In this document: positions 1-7,872 of the stretch, one piece after another
Layout of the letters: every line of letters starts with the position of its first letter
How positions within the stretch are numbered: the stretch's first letter is position 1
Source of the DNA: Candidatus Omnitrophota bacterium
Lineage (GTDB): Bacteria; Omnitrophota; Gorgyraeia; 2-02-FULL-51-18
NCBI GenBank assembly: GCA_016180585.1
Contig: JACPAX010000044.1
Coordinates: 1 to 40,345, forward strand
Direction of reading: 5' to 3'
Length of the DNA: 40,345 nt
Translations under genes and position numbers: made by a program
Notes under the pieces: model-generated
Database searches by the model: none
What the model saw: the letters and a program-made list of their open reading frames with translations, nothing else
Told to the model about the DNA's origin: nothing

Positions 1-163
1 CCGGGCGCCCCGTCGAATGACGGGGCGAACCATCCCATCGGCTTGCCCAATTTCTGAACGATACAATGGGTACGGCTGGACTCGCCCGGTCATTCGACCG
101 GGCGCCCCGTCGAATGACGGGGCGAACCATCCCATCGGCTTGCCCAATTTCTGAACGATACAA
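1..163. repeat. 97-bp tandem unit next to tRNA-Val: 79-bp hairpin element plus duplicated tRNA end
   Basis: A 97-bp unit is repeated in tandem; the base at position 1 matches position 98 and the match continues from there. Each unit is a 79-bp element (complete copy 85-163) plus an 18-bp copy of the 3' end of the adjacent tRNA-Val (67-84, identical to 164-181 inside the tRNA). The left copy is cut by the window edge, so more copies may lie outside. The element begins with two adjacent 7-bp hairpins. The layout fits insertion into the T-loop of a tRNA gene with regeneration of its end, but no integrase gene is visible, so mobility is inferred. Confidence 0.8.
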
Positions 164-237
164 TGGGTACGGCTGGACTCGAACCAGCGACCTCTTCGAT
201 GTGAACGAAGCGCTCTAACCAGCTGAGCTACGCACCC
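164..237 (-). tRNA. tRNA-Val (anticodon CAC)
   Basis: The minus strand folds into a complete 74-nt cloverleaf. It has a 7-bp acceptor (gggtgcg with cgtaccc), a D-arm gctcagctggttagagc, a 5-bp anticodon stem cttcg/cgaag around loop TTCACAT, a 5-nt variable loop and a T-arm gctgg-ttcgagt-ccagc. The anticodon is CAC, which reads the valine codon GUG. CCA is not encoded; the discriminator A is followed by TTG. The last 18 nt recur at 67-84 beyond a 79-bp insert-like element. Confidence 0.95.
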
Positions 238-289
238 TAATCCTTGATCCGCCGGCAACACGCTTTGACGGGAACCAATCCTACACCAC

Positions 290-386
290 TGGGCCCGGTT
301 GGACTCGCCCGGTCATTCGACCGGGCGCCCCGTCGAATGACGGGGCGAACCACCCCATCGGCTTGCCCAATTTCTGAACGATACAA
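290..386. repeat. 79-bp hairpin element flanked by an 18-bp tRNA-end duplication (CAU tRNA copy)
   Basis: Positions 308-386 repeat the 79-bp element found next to tRNA-Val (85-163) with a single difference that I can see (c instead of t near 353). It lies between 290-307 and 387-404. These are identical 18-bp copies of the 3' end of the neighbouring CAU tRNA, covering the discriminator, acceptor strand, T-stem strand and last five T-loop bases. The element therefore sits at exactly the same point in two tRNA genes of different sequence. Each copy carries its own tRNA's duplication, which points to site-specific insertion and not to one segmental duplication. Confidence 0.8.
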
Positions 387-460
387 TGGGCCCGGTTGGA
401 CTCGAACCAACGACCCGCTCATTATGAGTGAGCTGCTCTAACCGACTGAGCTACAGGCCC
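387..460 (-). tRNA. tRNA with CAU anticodon (elongator Met, or Ile2 if lysidine-modified)
   Basis: A complete 74-nt cloverleaf on the minus strand. It has acceptor gggcctg/cgggccc, D-arm gctcagtcggttagagc, anticodon stem gctca/tgagc with loop CTCATAA, and T-arm gttgg-ttcgagt-ccaac. The anticodon CAU is shared by initiator Met, elongator Met and tRNA-Ile2. The paired first acceptor base pair (G-C) argues against initiator; Met and Ile2 cannot be separated by eye. CCA is not encoded. Its 5' end is only 7 nt beyond the rpoD stop codon, so it probably shares that transcript. Confidence 0.93.
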
Positions 461-467
461 AAAACCT

Positions 468-2216
468 TCAGAACTCCAAATCTTCGCCGGCACCCAGCTC
501 CAGAAACGTCTTGAGCTTTCTCGAGCGGGTCGGGTGGCGAAGTTTGCGGAGCGCCTTGGCCTCAATCTGGCGTACCCGCTCCCTCGTGACGTTGAAGATG
601 GACCCAACCTCTTCGAGAGTCCGCGGATAACCGTCGCTGATTCCAAAGCGGAGCTTGAGGACTTTTCTTTCCCTGTCCGTCAGCGTCGTGAGCACATCAT
701 CCATCTGTTCTTTCAGCATCGCATAAGTCGTCGCGCTGGAGGGAGACACGGCGCGTTTGTCTTCGATGAAGTCGCCGAAATGCGTATCCCCTTCGTCGCC
801 GATCGGCGTCTGAAGCGAAATCGGCTCCTGCGCGATCTTGAGAATTTCACGCACCTTTTCCACGCCCATGCGCATGCGCTGGCCGATCTCTTCGGGCGTC
901 GGCTCCTTGCCGGTTTCCTGCACAAGCTGCCTGGACACGCGAATGAGTTTATTGATCGTCTCGGTCATGTGCACGGGGATTCGGATCGTCCGCGCCTGAT
1001 CGGCGATGGAACGCGTCACGGCCTGGCGAATCCACCAGGTCGCGTAAGTGCTGAATTTGTAACCGCGCCGGTACTCGAACTTGTCCACCGCCTTCATCAG
1101 ACCGATGTTGCCTTCCTGGATCAGGTCGAGAAACGACAAGCCGCGGTTGGTGTATTTCTTCGCGATGCTGACCACCAAACGCAGATTGGCCTCGACCAGC
1201 TCCCGCTTGGCCTTTTGGTATTTGCTTTCCTTGCGGCGAATCGTCAGGTAACGATCCTTGAAGGCCTCGTAATTTTTCTCCCCGAATGTCTTCAGGATCT
1301 GGCGCCGCTCCTTGAGGAGCCTCGTGATCTCGGTCCGAGCCCTCCTGCGCCGGTGCTTCTCGATGTCTTTATCGATCCTGTCCATCCGAAAAAGCCCGTC
1401 CCGGATATCATGGAAAATGTCTTCGACGACGCCCGGGCTCACGCGGAACTGCAGCAAAAGATCGAGCGTGTTGGTCGTCCGCTTCGCCCCGCGGAGCCGC
1501 CGGGCGAGTATCTTGAGCCGCCGCAGCGTCCGCGGCGCGTTGTCACGGAATTTGAATTCTTCGTCGATGTATTCCTCGATCGTGTATTCTTTTTTGAGCA
1601 GTTTATTCGTGAAATCCAAAATATACCCCCGCGAATAGACGCTCTCAAAAACCGTTTTCCTGAATTCCAGCTCGTCCGCCTCGATGCGCTTGGCAAGCTC
1701 GAGCTCCTCCTCGCGGGTGAGAAGCGAGATCTGTCCCATCTGCCTCAGATACATCCGCACGGGGTCGTCCATCTGCTCAAGACGGACGGGAGAGATCGTG
1801 CTGACCTCCTCTTCTTTCTTTTCCACCTCGGGCTCGGGGGCCTCGTCCGAATCGGAATCCTTGTCGGAATCCGTATCGGCGTCCGTTTCTTTGGAATCCG
1901 GTTCTTCGGAGTCCACGACATCAATCTGCTGGGCATTCAGCGTCACAAGCACATCGTCGATCTCGTCGGAGGAGGTGACGTGAGTCGGTAAAATCCGGTT
2001 GATGTCATCATAGGTCAGGAACCCTTTTTCCTTGCCCAGCGCGACAAGTTGCTCGATGCTTTTGGTTTTGAGCCTGTTCTTGGCGGCTTCCGACACCTCC
2101 GCCCCTTCCGGAGAGGCGGCCTGGACGACGGAGCCCTTTACCGCCGATCCTTTCCGAGCCTGAGCCTGCCGCTCGGATCTTTTGGGTCCAACGATTCGTT
2201 TTTTACTTTTTTTCAT
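468..2216 (-). CDS. rpoD: RNA polymerase primary sigma factor RpoD (sigma-70)
   Basis: This 582-residue protein directs core RNA polymerase to housekeeping promoters. The N-terminal part (about 50-110) resembles region 1.1 and is followed by an acidic Asp/Ser/Glu-rich stretch. Region 1.2 starts near [11 protein letters not shown] (about 150). Region 2 (about 343-413) contains [30 protein letters not shown] and the promoter-melting segment [14 protein letters not shown]. Region 3 follows, and region 4 (about 505-565) has the helix-turn-helix [20 protein letters not shown]. All group-1 hallmarks are present. The start codon ATG at 2216 overlaps the 3' end of dnaG by 14 nt, so translation is probably coupled. 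The gene is last in a cvpA-dnaG-rpoD operon; two tRNA genes follow directly. Confidence 0.97.
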   Translation of the reverse strand: MKKSKKRIVGPKRSERQAQARKGSAVKGSVVQAASPEGAEVSEAAKNRLKTKSIEQLVALGKEKGFLTYDDINRILPTHVTSSDEIDDVLVTLNAQQIDVVDSEEPDSKETDADTDSDKDSDSDEAPEPEVEKKEEEVSTISPVRLEQMDDPVRMYLRQMGQISLLTREEELELAKRIEADELEFRKTVFESVYSRGYILDFTNKLLKKEYTIEEYIDEEFKFRDNAPRTLRRLKILARRLRGAKRTTNTLDLLLQFRVSPGVVEDIFHDIRDGLFRMDRIDKDIEKHRRRRARTEITRLLKERRQILKTFGEKNYEAFKDRYLTIRRKESKYQKAKRELVEANLRLVVSIAKKYTNRGLSFLDLIQEGNIGLMKAVDKFEYRRGYKFSTYATWWIRQAVTRSIADQARTIRIPVHMTETINKLIRVSRQLVQETGKEPTPEEIGQRMRMGVEKVREILKIAQEPISLQTPIGDEGDTHFGDFIEDKRAVSPSSATTYAMLKEQMDDVLTTLTDRERKVLKLRFGISDGYPRTLEEVGSIFNVTRERVRQIEAKALRKLRHPTRSRKLKTFLELGAGEDLEF

Positions 2217-3883
2217 GCGTCTCTTTTTCCCTTTTATTAAGCTCCGTTAAATCGTACAAAAGCTGACTGATCCTGTTGCGGTCGCCCTCGCGTTCGGCAT
2301 GAACGATCTGGGACCGTATCCCCTCCCGCTCGGATTTCAATCTTGACCGTTTCATCACCAAAAGACAGTCGGAAAACACTCTTTTCTTGTCCGTCATGCC
2401 GTCGACCTCCGCGCAGGCAAGGGATATCATCTTCACCGCCTCCGGATCCTCGCCGAAGCGATTCATCCACTGTTGGACGGACATCACGGGCGATTCGAAA
2501 ATGCTTTTCACGAGTCCCCGGATCACCGGATTTCTGAAATCGCCGGGACCGACCTGATCCCTGGCGTCGTTCGTAAAATCGTCGCCCTCAAACAAGAGGC
2601 CCAAAATCAACCGCTCCGCCGCCGGCGCGGAGCCCTGCTCGACCGACGGACCGGAAGGAACGGTGGGCGGTAAAAACCGCCGCAGCCTCGGCCCTTCCCC
2701 GGACCTTGCCGAGCAAAAGCGCCATCTCATTGGCGATCTTCACCCGGCCCTCGAGGGCGCCCGCATCGTGCTTGGCCTTGGCCAGCGACAACCTGAACTC
2801 AAAAAGCGACTTCGCGCCGGCCAACTCCGCTTTCAACGCCTCGCCCCCCCGCTCCTGAAGATAAGAATCCGGGTCGTGCCCTTCCGGCAGGCGCACCACC
2901 TTCACTTCAAGCGCCTGCTCCAGAAAAATCTCGAGCCCCCGAAGCGTGGCCATCTCTCCCGCCTTGTCGGCGTCGTAGAGAATCGTGACATTCGACGTGT
3001 GGCGCCGGATGAGCCTGGCCTGCTCTTCCGTCAGCGCGGTTCCCAAAGACGCCACCACACCGGTCACCCCCGCCTGATGGCAGGCGATCAGGTCCATATA
3101 GCCTTCGACGACCACCGCGCCGTCATTTTCGCGGACCGACTTTCTCGCCTGAAAAAGCCCGTACAGATTTCTGCCCTTTGAATAAATCTCGCTCTCGGGC
3201 GAGTTGAGATACTTGGGCAGCGACTGGTCGAGGACTCTCCCGCCAAACGCCACGCAGATCCCCTTCGCATCCAAAATCGGGAAGATCACCCGCCCGCGAA
3301 AACGGTCGTAAAAACCGCCGCCTTTTTTCGGGAGCACCAGTCCGTTCTTTTCGAGCGTCTCTTCGGATGCCCGGTCTTTGAGCGCCCGGTAAAGGGCGTC
3401 CCACGATTCCGGCGCATAACCGATTTTAAAATGCTCTATCGTTTCCCGTCGGATCCCTCGCGACTCCAGATACCGCCGGGCGGTTTGCGCCTCCGCCTTC
3501 GTCAAAAGACACTCGTGATAAAACTCAAGCGCCAGCCGATTGGCCTCAAGCGCCTGCGCGGTCCTTTTCTGGGCCGCGGGATTCTCCGTCCTGTCCTTCG
3601 GGATCTCGACGCCGGTTTTTTCCGCGAGCGCCTCGACGACCTCCCTGAAATCCTTTTTCTCGAATTTCATCAAAAAGCTGAAGACGTTGCCGCCGACGCC
3701 GCATCCGAAACAATGAAAAATCTGCTTGTCGGGATTCACCACAAACGAAGGCGTCCGCTCCTCGTGGAACGGGCAATTCGCCTTGAAATTCCGCCCGGCC
3801 CGGCGAAGCGGCACAAAATCGGAGACCACCTCGACGATATCCAGCCGCTCCTGGATCTGGCTCAGCACCGCGTCAGGAATCAT
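2203..3883 (-). CDS. dnaG: DNA primase DnaG, reading frame interrupted by a one-base shift near 2680
   Basis: DnaG makes RNA primers for DNA replication. The first frame (3883 to 2588) carries the N-terminal zinc finger (C37, H40, C58, C61 in [12 protein letters not shown]...HCFGCG), the catalytic core and the TOPRIM fold ([14 protein letters not shown] near 258, [12 protein letters not shown] further on). The C-terminal helicase-interaction domain continues in another frame (about 2690 to 2203, ending [10 protein letters not shown]). The frames meet at a run of five A on the plus strand (2672-2676). Dropping one base joins them into about 560 residues, a normal DnaG length. This may be a homopolymer assembly error, a real mutation or recoding; a working primase is essential, so an assembly error is the simplest explanation. 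The ATG at 3883 overlaps the upstream stop as ATGA. Confidence 0.9.
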
Positions 3884-4449
3884 AGGGCCTTCTCGGAGAC
3901 GCCCAACTGCGGCGACAAGGCGGACAAAAAGTCAAAGAGCGACGGCGCCACCCGCGAAATGACCGGCCCCGCGAACGATCGCTCGCGGATATCGGTCTTG
4001 AGCGGCCCCAACGGCAAGTGATCGATCATCATGAAAATAAGGCTTAAGAGAATCACCCACCGGCACGCGCCGAAAACCGCCCCGCCCGCCCGGTACAGAA
4101 ACCCGCCGTCGCCCACTTTGAGCATGCGCAGCACGAGCATCGTCAAAAGCTTGGCGGCCAGAAACACGCCTCCGAGAAGAAGCGCCAACGACACCGCCGA
4201 CGCCGTTCCCTCATTCAAAAAAGTGTTTAAAGTCAGGACCCTCGCCAGAGAGCCGTGAAAATGAAACGTCACGATCACCGTGACCAGATACCCGGCGCTC
4301 CTCAAAAGCTCGGGGAAAAATCCCGACTGAAAACCGGTGTATCCCCCTCGCAACACCGCCAAAATGGCAATGCACTCCACCCAGGTCAGTCTTGAAATAA
4401 ACTCTTTCAAAACGCCCCTTTCTTGAGAAAAAAGACCATCCGGTTCCAA
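3880..4449 (-). CDS. CvpA family inner-membrane protein
   Basis: A 189-residue hydrophobic protein with four or so predicted membrane segments (about 18-35, 43-62, 78-105 and 125-145). The segment WVECIAILAVLRGGYTGFQS is the kind of start seen in CvpA/colicin V production proteins, membrane proteins of poorly defined function. The gene is first in the operon with dnaG and rpoD, a place often taken by rpsU in other bacteria. The first possible codon is TTG at 4449. A second TTG at 4410 lies behind a purine-rich AAAGGGG and could be the true start, so the N-terminus is uncertain. The stop overlaps the dnaG start. Confidence 0.75.
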   Translation of the reverse strand: MEPDGLFSQERGVLKEFISRLTWVECIAILAVLRGGYTGFQSGFFPELLRSAGYLVTVIVTFHFHGSLARVLTLNTFLNEGTASAVSLALLLGGVFLAAKLLTMLVLRMLKVGDGGFLYRAGGAVFGACRWVILLSLIFMMIDHLPLGPLKTDIRERSFAGPVISRVAPSLFDFLSALSPQLGVSEKAL

Positions 4450-4501
4450 TCAAACGGTTTGGTTTTGCACCGCGCCCCGTGGAGAGTGAGAGAACGCCGG
4501 A

Positions 4502-4530
4502 AGTATACCACCCTCAAAGGGATTTGTCAA
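4502..4530 (-). promoter_or_regulatory. Near-consensus sigma-70 promoter for cvpA-dnaG-rpoD
   Basis: On the minus strand TTGACA (4525-4530) is followed after exactly 17 nt by TATACT (4502-4507). The -35 is perfect and the -10 differs in one position from TATAAT. It lies in the AT-rich gap between rsmE and cvpA. The expected start of transcription is about 4495, roughly 46 nt before the first cvpA start candidate. Confidence 0.8.
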
Positions 4531-4566
4531 ATTGTTAATAGATATTATTTTTAGATTGTCCCCGTT

Positions 4567-5313
4567 TCAATCGAAAAAAGCGAAATTAAGCGCCGCCGTT
4601 AAATAGACAGCGGCCGTTTCACTGCGCAGCACGAGTTTTCCGAGGGAAACGGGCTCGGCGCCGGCGGCCACCGCAAGTGCGGCCTCCTGCGGGGTAAAAT
4701 CCCCTTCGGGTCCGATCAGCGCGAGAATATTTTTGGCGGAGCGTCGCGCGTCCAAAACGGATTTGAGCGGCCGGCCTTGGACGGCGAGCGTCGGAATCAA
4801 GACCCGATCAAAACCGCCGAATCCTTGAACGCACGCCCTAAAATCCTGCGCCGGGCCGACGACGGGCGCCTGCGAGCGGCCGCATTGCTTGCATGTTTCG
4901 CGCGCGATTTTCTGCCACCGCTCGATCTTTCGCGGCCATCGCTCCCGGGAGATCCGAATGACGCTTCTCTGCGAAAGAACGGGCAGGATGCCGGATGCGC
5001 CAAGCTCGCTTGCCTTTTCGATGAGCCACTCCATGCGGTCCGGCTTAATGACGGAAATCCCCAGCGTCACCCGGACACCGGGGTCCCGTGCCGGGAGGGC
5101 CTCCTCGACACAGACCAGGAGCCGCCCGCGCGCCCGGCCGGTGACGCGCCCGCCAAAGGCATTTCCCTCGCCGTCAAAAAGCTCGATGCGGTCTCCGTCC
5201 CCGAGCCTCAGGACCTTCAGCGCGTGGCGGCTTTCTTTCTCGCCGAGCTCAAAAGTCCGGGATCTCAGCCGTTGGGCCGGAACAAAAAAACGCGGGAGGC
5301 TCACGCGGGTCAC
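4567..5313 (-). CDS. rsmE: 16S rRNA (uracil-1498-N3)-methyltransferase RsmE
   Basis: This 248-residue protein methylates N3 of U1498 in 16S rRNA using S-adenosylmethionine. The N-terminal 75 residues form the PUA-like RNA-binding part (ESRHALKVLRLGDGDRIELFDGEG). The rest is a SPOUT methyltransferase with SVIKPDRMEWLIEKASELG, the SAM-binding knot motif ALIGPEGDFTPQEA (about 197-210) and the closing LGKLVLRSETAAVYL. Its length is normal for the family. The start codon overlaps the stop of the upstream pilus gene, which makes it the last gene of the pilus operon by position. That is a positional association only, as rsmE has no known pilus role. Confidence 0.95.
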   Translation of the reverse strand: MTRVSLPRFFVPAQRLRSRTFELGEKESRHALKVLRLGDGDRIELFDGEGNAFGGRVTGRARGRLLVCVEEALPARDPGVRVTLGISVIKPDRMEWLIEKASELGASGILPVLSQRSVIRISRERWPRKIERWQKIARETCKQCGRSQAPVVGPAQDFRACVQGFGGFDRVLIPTLAVQGRPLKSVLDARRSAKNILALIGPEGDFTPQEAALAVAAGAEPVSLGKLVLRSETAAVYLTAALNFAFFD

Positions 5314-5735
5314 TCCAACATCAGTTCAATTTTATCCCTGCCGTCATCGAGCACCACCTGGTTCGGCCGGATGTCCTCGACCTTCGTCCCGCCCGGCGCC
5401 ACCACGTCTCCGACGCCGACGATCTGCCCGCCGATGATCGCCTGGGGCTTCACGCGGTCCCAGAGAATTCCGTTCAAGGTCAGCCCCGCAAAAGACTGGG
5501 CTGATACCGATCCGAAGACAAAAGGGTTTCTGCCCCAGGTCTCCCCGGCATGCTTCCGCTTGGGCCGGACGGAGGGACCGGACGCCCCGCCGGCAGGCCC
5601 AAGTAGCGGAGCGGACGCGGGAGGCGAAACGGGCAGACCCCCGGGCCGGCGGGCGGGAACGCGCAATCCATAAATCAGGCTTCCGACCGCCGCCACGGCG
5701 AGCGCGATCAAGAGCGGGAGTTCTTTTTTTCTCAT
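5310..5735 (-). CDS. PilP/GspC-like pilus assembly protein
   Basis: A 141-residue protein with one N-terminal membrane helix (LPLLIALAVAAVGSLIYGL, 6-24), a Pro/Ala/Gly-rich linker (about 27-60) and a small C-terminal domain. The motif WGRNPFV and the pattern LNGILWDRVKPQAIIGGQIVG...VGDVV...V...VVLDDG are typical of PilP and of the HR domain of GspC, which link the inner-membrane platform to the outer-membrane secretin. Its place directly after PilM-PilN and PilO supports a PilP role. ATGA overlaps at both ends imply coupled translation. Specific assignment between PilP, GspB and GspC types is uncertain. Confidence 0.75.
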   Translation of the reverse strand: MRKKELPLLIALAVAAVGSLIYGLRVPARRPGGLPVSPPASAPLLGPAGGASGPSVRPKRKHAGETWGRNPFVFGSVSAQSFAGLTLNGILWDRVKPQAIIGGQIVGVGDVVAPGGTKVEDIRPNQVVLDDGRDKIELMLE

Positions 5736-6256
5736 AAGTTCGCACCGGCCTTCGCCAGAAAAAGATGGAGTAAAATCCGCGATTCCACCGTCGCCGCGTT
5801 TTCTTTTTGCGGAACAATCGTGAAGCTCTCCACGACGACCAGGCCCTGCTCCAACTCATCCAGGATCCCCAGAAATTCCCCGAGTCCGGCGAACGTGGAG
5901 CGCGTCTCCACCTCCACCGGCAATATCCGATAAAGCGCGCCGCCGGAGTCCGGCGGTTCTTTGGGCGTCATCGAAAGGAAATCCACTCCGGCGGCGCGGC
6001 CCCGGCGCGCCAGCTCGTCGATCGCCAGCGACAGATTTTCCTCGGTCACGAGCCGCCCCCCCTCGGTCCCCGCGGCCGCGCGCAAATCGGCGACGAGGCG
6101 CCTGGCCTCGAGAAGCCTGTCGTGCGCCGCGCGGCACTCCAGACGGGCCTCTCTGGATTTCCATGCCAGCGCCCCCAGCGCCAGCGCCGCCGCGAGCGCC
6201 ACGGCGATCGCGAGCGCCGGAGAGACCGCGCGAAGTTTCATCCGGTCGATTTTCAT
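5732..6256 (-). CDS. pilO: PilO-like type IV pilus inner-membrane protein
   Basis: A 174-residue protein with a short cytoplasmic N-terminus, one membrane helix (about 11-31, Ala-rich), a coiled-coil segment (about 33-60) and a periplasmic domain. The stretch FAGLGEFLGILDELEQGLVVVESFTI is the ferredoxin-like core signature of PilO/GspM proteins. In type IV pilus systems PilO pairs with PilN and holds PilP. It follows the PilM-PilN fusion with a 4-nt overlap and is itself overlapped by the PilP-like gene, so the canonical M-N-O-P order is kept. Confidence 0.82.
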   Translation of the reverse strand: MKIDRMKLRAVSPALAIAVALAAALALGALAWKSREARLECRAAHDRLLEARRLVADLRAAAGTEGGRLVTEENLSLAIDELARRGRAAGVDFLSMTPKEPPDSGGALYRILPVEVETRSTFAGLGEFLGILDELEQGLVVVESFTIVPQKENAATVESRILLHLFLAKAGANL

Positions 6257-7872
6257 TGGCCGTCCACCCAGGCCGCGAGCTCAAACTCGTTCATCTGCCG
6301 GCCGTTGAGCTCGCGCGTCGTCACAAGCCTCACGTTTTTAAACGCCCCCTTTTCCAAAGCAAACATGAAATTCGAAAGCGTCTCCTCCCTTTCCTGAAAG
6401 GCCACGACCCCTTTCAAGACAAGGCCTCTTCCCCGTTTGGTGATTTCGGTGAGCCGGACGTTCTCCGGCACGCGGAGGGCGAGCTCCTTGAAAAGGTCGT
6501 CCCAGTAAGGCTCTCCCGCCAAAAAAGACCCGATAAACTTGGCGCGCTCGGCTTCCTCCACCGCGGGCCGCAGGCTCTCGATCTCCGCGACGGCGCCGGC
6601 GGTCTTTTTTTTATCGCTTTCTCCCTGAATGACAAACCCCGCCGCCAGCAGCACGAACCCCGTCGCGACGACCGCGGCAAGCGCCTTGAAGGCGGTGCGC
6701 CTGATCGTTTTTTCCGTCCCGCTCCTGGCCTCCGGCGGAATGAGATTGATGCCCCTGCCCGCGCCGATCGCCAACCCCACGGCGGTCGCAAATGGCGCGG
6801 GATTCTCGGGAAGCGGCGCGGGACTTGCCCGCAACGCGGGACTCGCAAAGGGATTTCCGCGTTTGCACCGCACCCCAAGCCGGTCCGCCAGAAATTCAGC
6901 CAGCCCCTTGAGCGACCCGCCGCCGCCGAAGAGCGTCACCGAATCCACCCGCGCGTCCGCGGCTTCCTCGTGACAATAGTCAAAACACCGCTCGATCTCC
7001 CCGGCCAGCTGATCCAGCGGCAGGCGCGTCATCGAGGCCGCCTGCGCCGCGGAGATTTTTCCTTCGGGAATGACGGCGTCGGACGCCGGGATCCCCCATT
7101 CTTTTTTAAACGCCTCCGCTTCCCCCGGGCCCAGCTGAATCTTGCCTTTGTCGGAGACCAGCGCGGCCGTAAGCGCCTTGGTGAAATCCCGGCCGCCCAC
7201 CGGAATCTTCCTCGAGAACAGAAGATCCGGCCGCTTCGCCGTGTCCGCGACGCCCCCCCTGAGGCAGAAGACCACAAGCTCCGTGAACGTCTCGCCGATC
7301 TCCACCAGGCACTTCACGCGCCCCTCTTCGACACCCCCCGCTTCCGCCAAATGCTCCAACGCGCAGGGGACGGGCGCCAGCGCCGCCGGTCGTATCCCGG
7401 CCTTTTCGAGGAGGGCCAGCGCGTCGTCGACGGTGGAGGTCGGAGAGGTCGCGACCAGCGCGTGAAACCTCGGGCCGTCTTTGCCCGAAAATTCCTCCGT
7501 GATCTCAAAATCGACCCGAGCGTCGTCGGTCGCAAAAGGAAAATAATCCTTGCAGTGGCTCCCGATCCATTCCTTTAATGCTTTGGACGGCGCGGCCGGG
7601 ACGGCGACCCTGCGCACCGCCGTCCTCGGGCAGTTGACGTTCGCGAACACCTTCGATCTTTTGACCTCGAGGTCCCCGGCGACGTCCCGCAGCGCCTCGA
7701 TCGTCTTTTGTTTCCGCTCCTCGGGCGCGGCGGAGGCGTCGATTTCTCTCCGGTCGGCCTTCAGCAGGTGAAGCCCGCCTTCTTTTTTCGCGAAAAGCGC
7801 CCATTTGACGGAGGCGACGCCCACGTCCAGACCGATCACGTAGTCTTGCCCCGCGCCAAAAAGTGCTCTCAT
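6253..7872 (-). CDS. pilM: PilM-PilN fusion protein (actin-like ATPase joined to inner-membrane PilN)
   Basis: One 539-residue reading frame covers two proteins that are normally separate. Residues 1 to about 365 are PilM, an actin-like cytoplasmic ATP-binding protein: YVIGLDVGVASVKWAL (phosphate 1), CLVEIGETFTELVVF (phosphate 2), VTLFGGGGSLKGLAEFLADRL (adenosine region). Near 370 comes GINLIPPEA, the short INL-P motif with which PilN docks onto PilM. It is followed by a membrane helix (about 390-412), a coiled coil and a periplasmic PilN domain (LTEITKRGRGLVLKGVV...EFELAAW). There is no stop or start-like break between the parts. The fusion would fix the PilM:PilN ratio at 1:1. It overlaps its neighbours by 4 nt on both sides. 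Confidence 0.88.
   Translation of the reverse strand: MRALFGAGQDYVIGLDVGVASVKWALFAKKEGGLHLLKADRREIDASAAPEERKQKTIEALRDVAGDLEVKRSKVFANVNCPRTAVRRVAVPAAPSKALKEWIGSHCKDYFPFATDDARVDFEITEEFSGKDGPRFHALVATSPTSTVDDALALLEKAGIRPAALAPVPCALEHLAEAGGVEEGRVKCLVEIGETFTELVVFCLRGGVADTAKRPDLLFSRKIPVGGRDFTKALTAALVSDKGKIQLGPGEAEAFKKEWGIPASDAVIPEGKISAAQAASMTRLPLDQLAGEIERCFDYCHEEAADARVDSVTLFGGGGSLKGLAEFLADRLGVRCKRGNPFASPALRASPAPLPENPAPFATAVGLAIGAGRGINLIPPEARSGTEKTIRRTAFKALAAVVATGFVLLAAGFVIQGESDKKKTAGAVAEIESLRPAVEEAERAKFIGSFLAGEPYWDDLFKELALRVPENVRLTEITKRGRGLVLKGVVAFQEREETLSNFMFALEKGAFKNVRLVTTRELNGRQMNEFELAAWVDGQ

Noticed and set aside
534-1991. A 485-codon plus-strand open frame
   Set aside because: Antisense to rpoD, which is certain from its sigma region 2 to 4 motifs.
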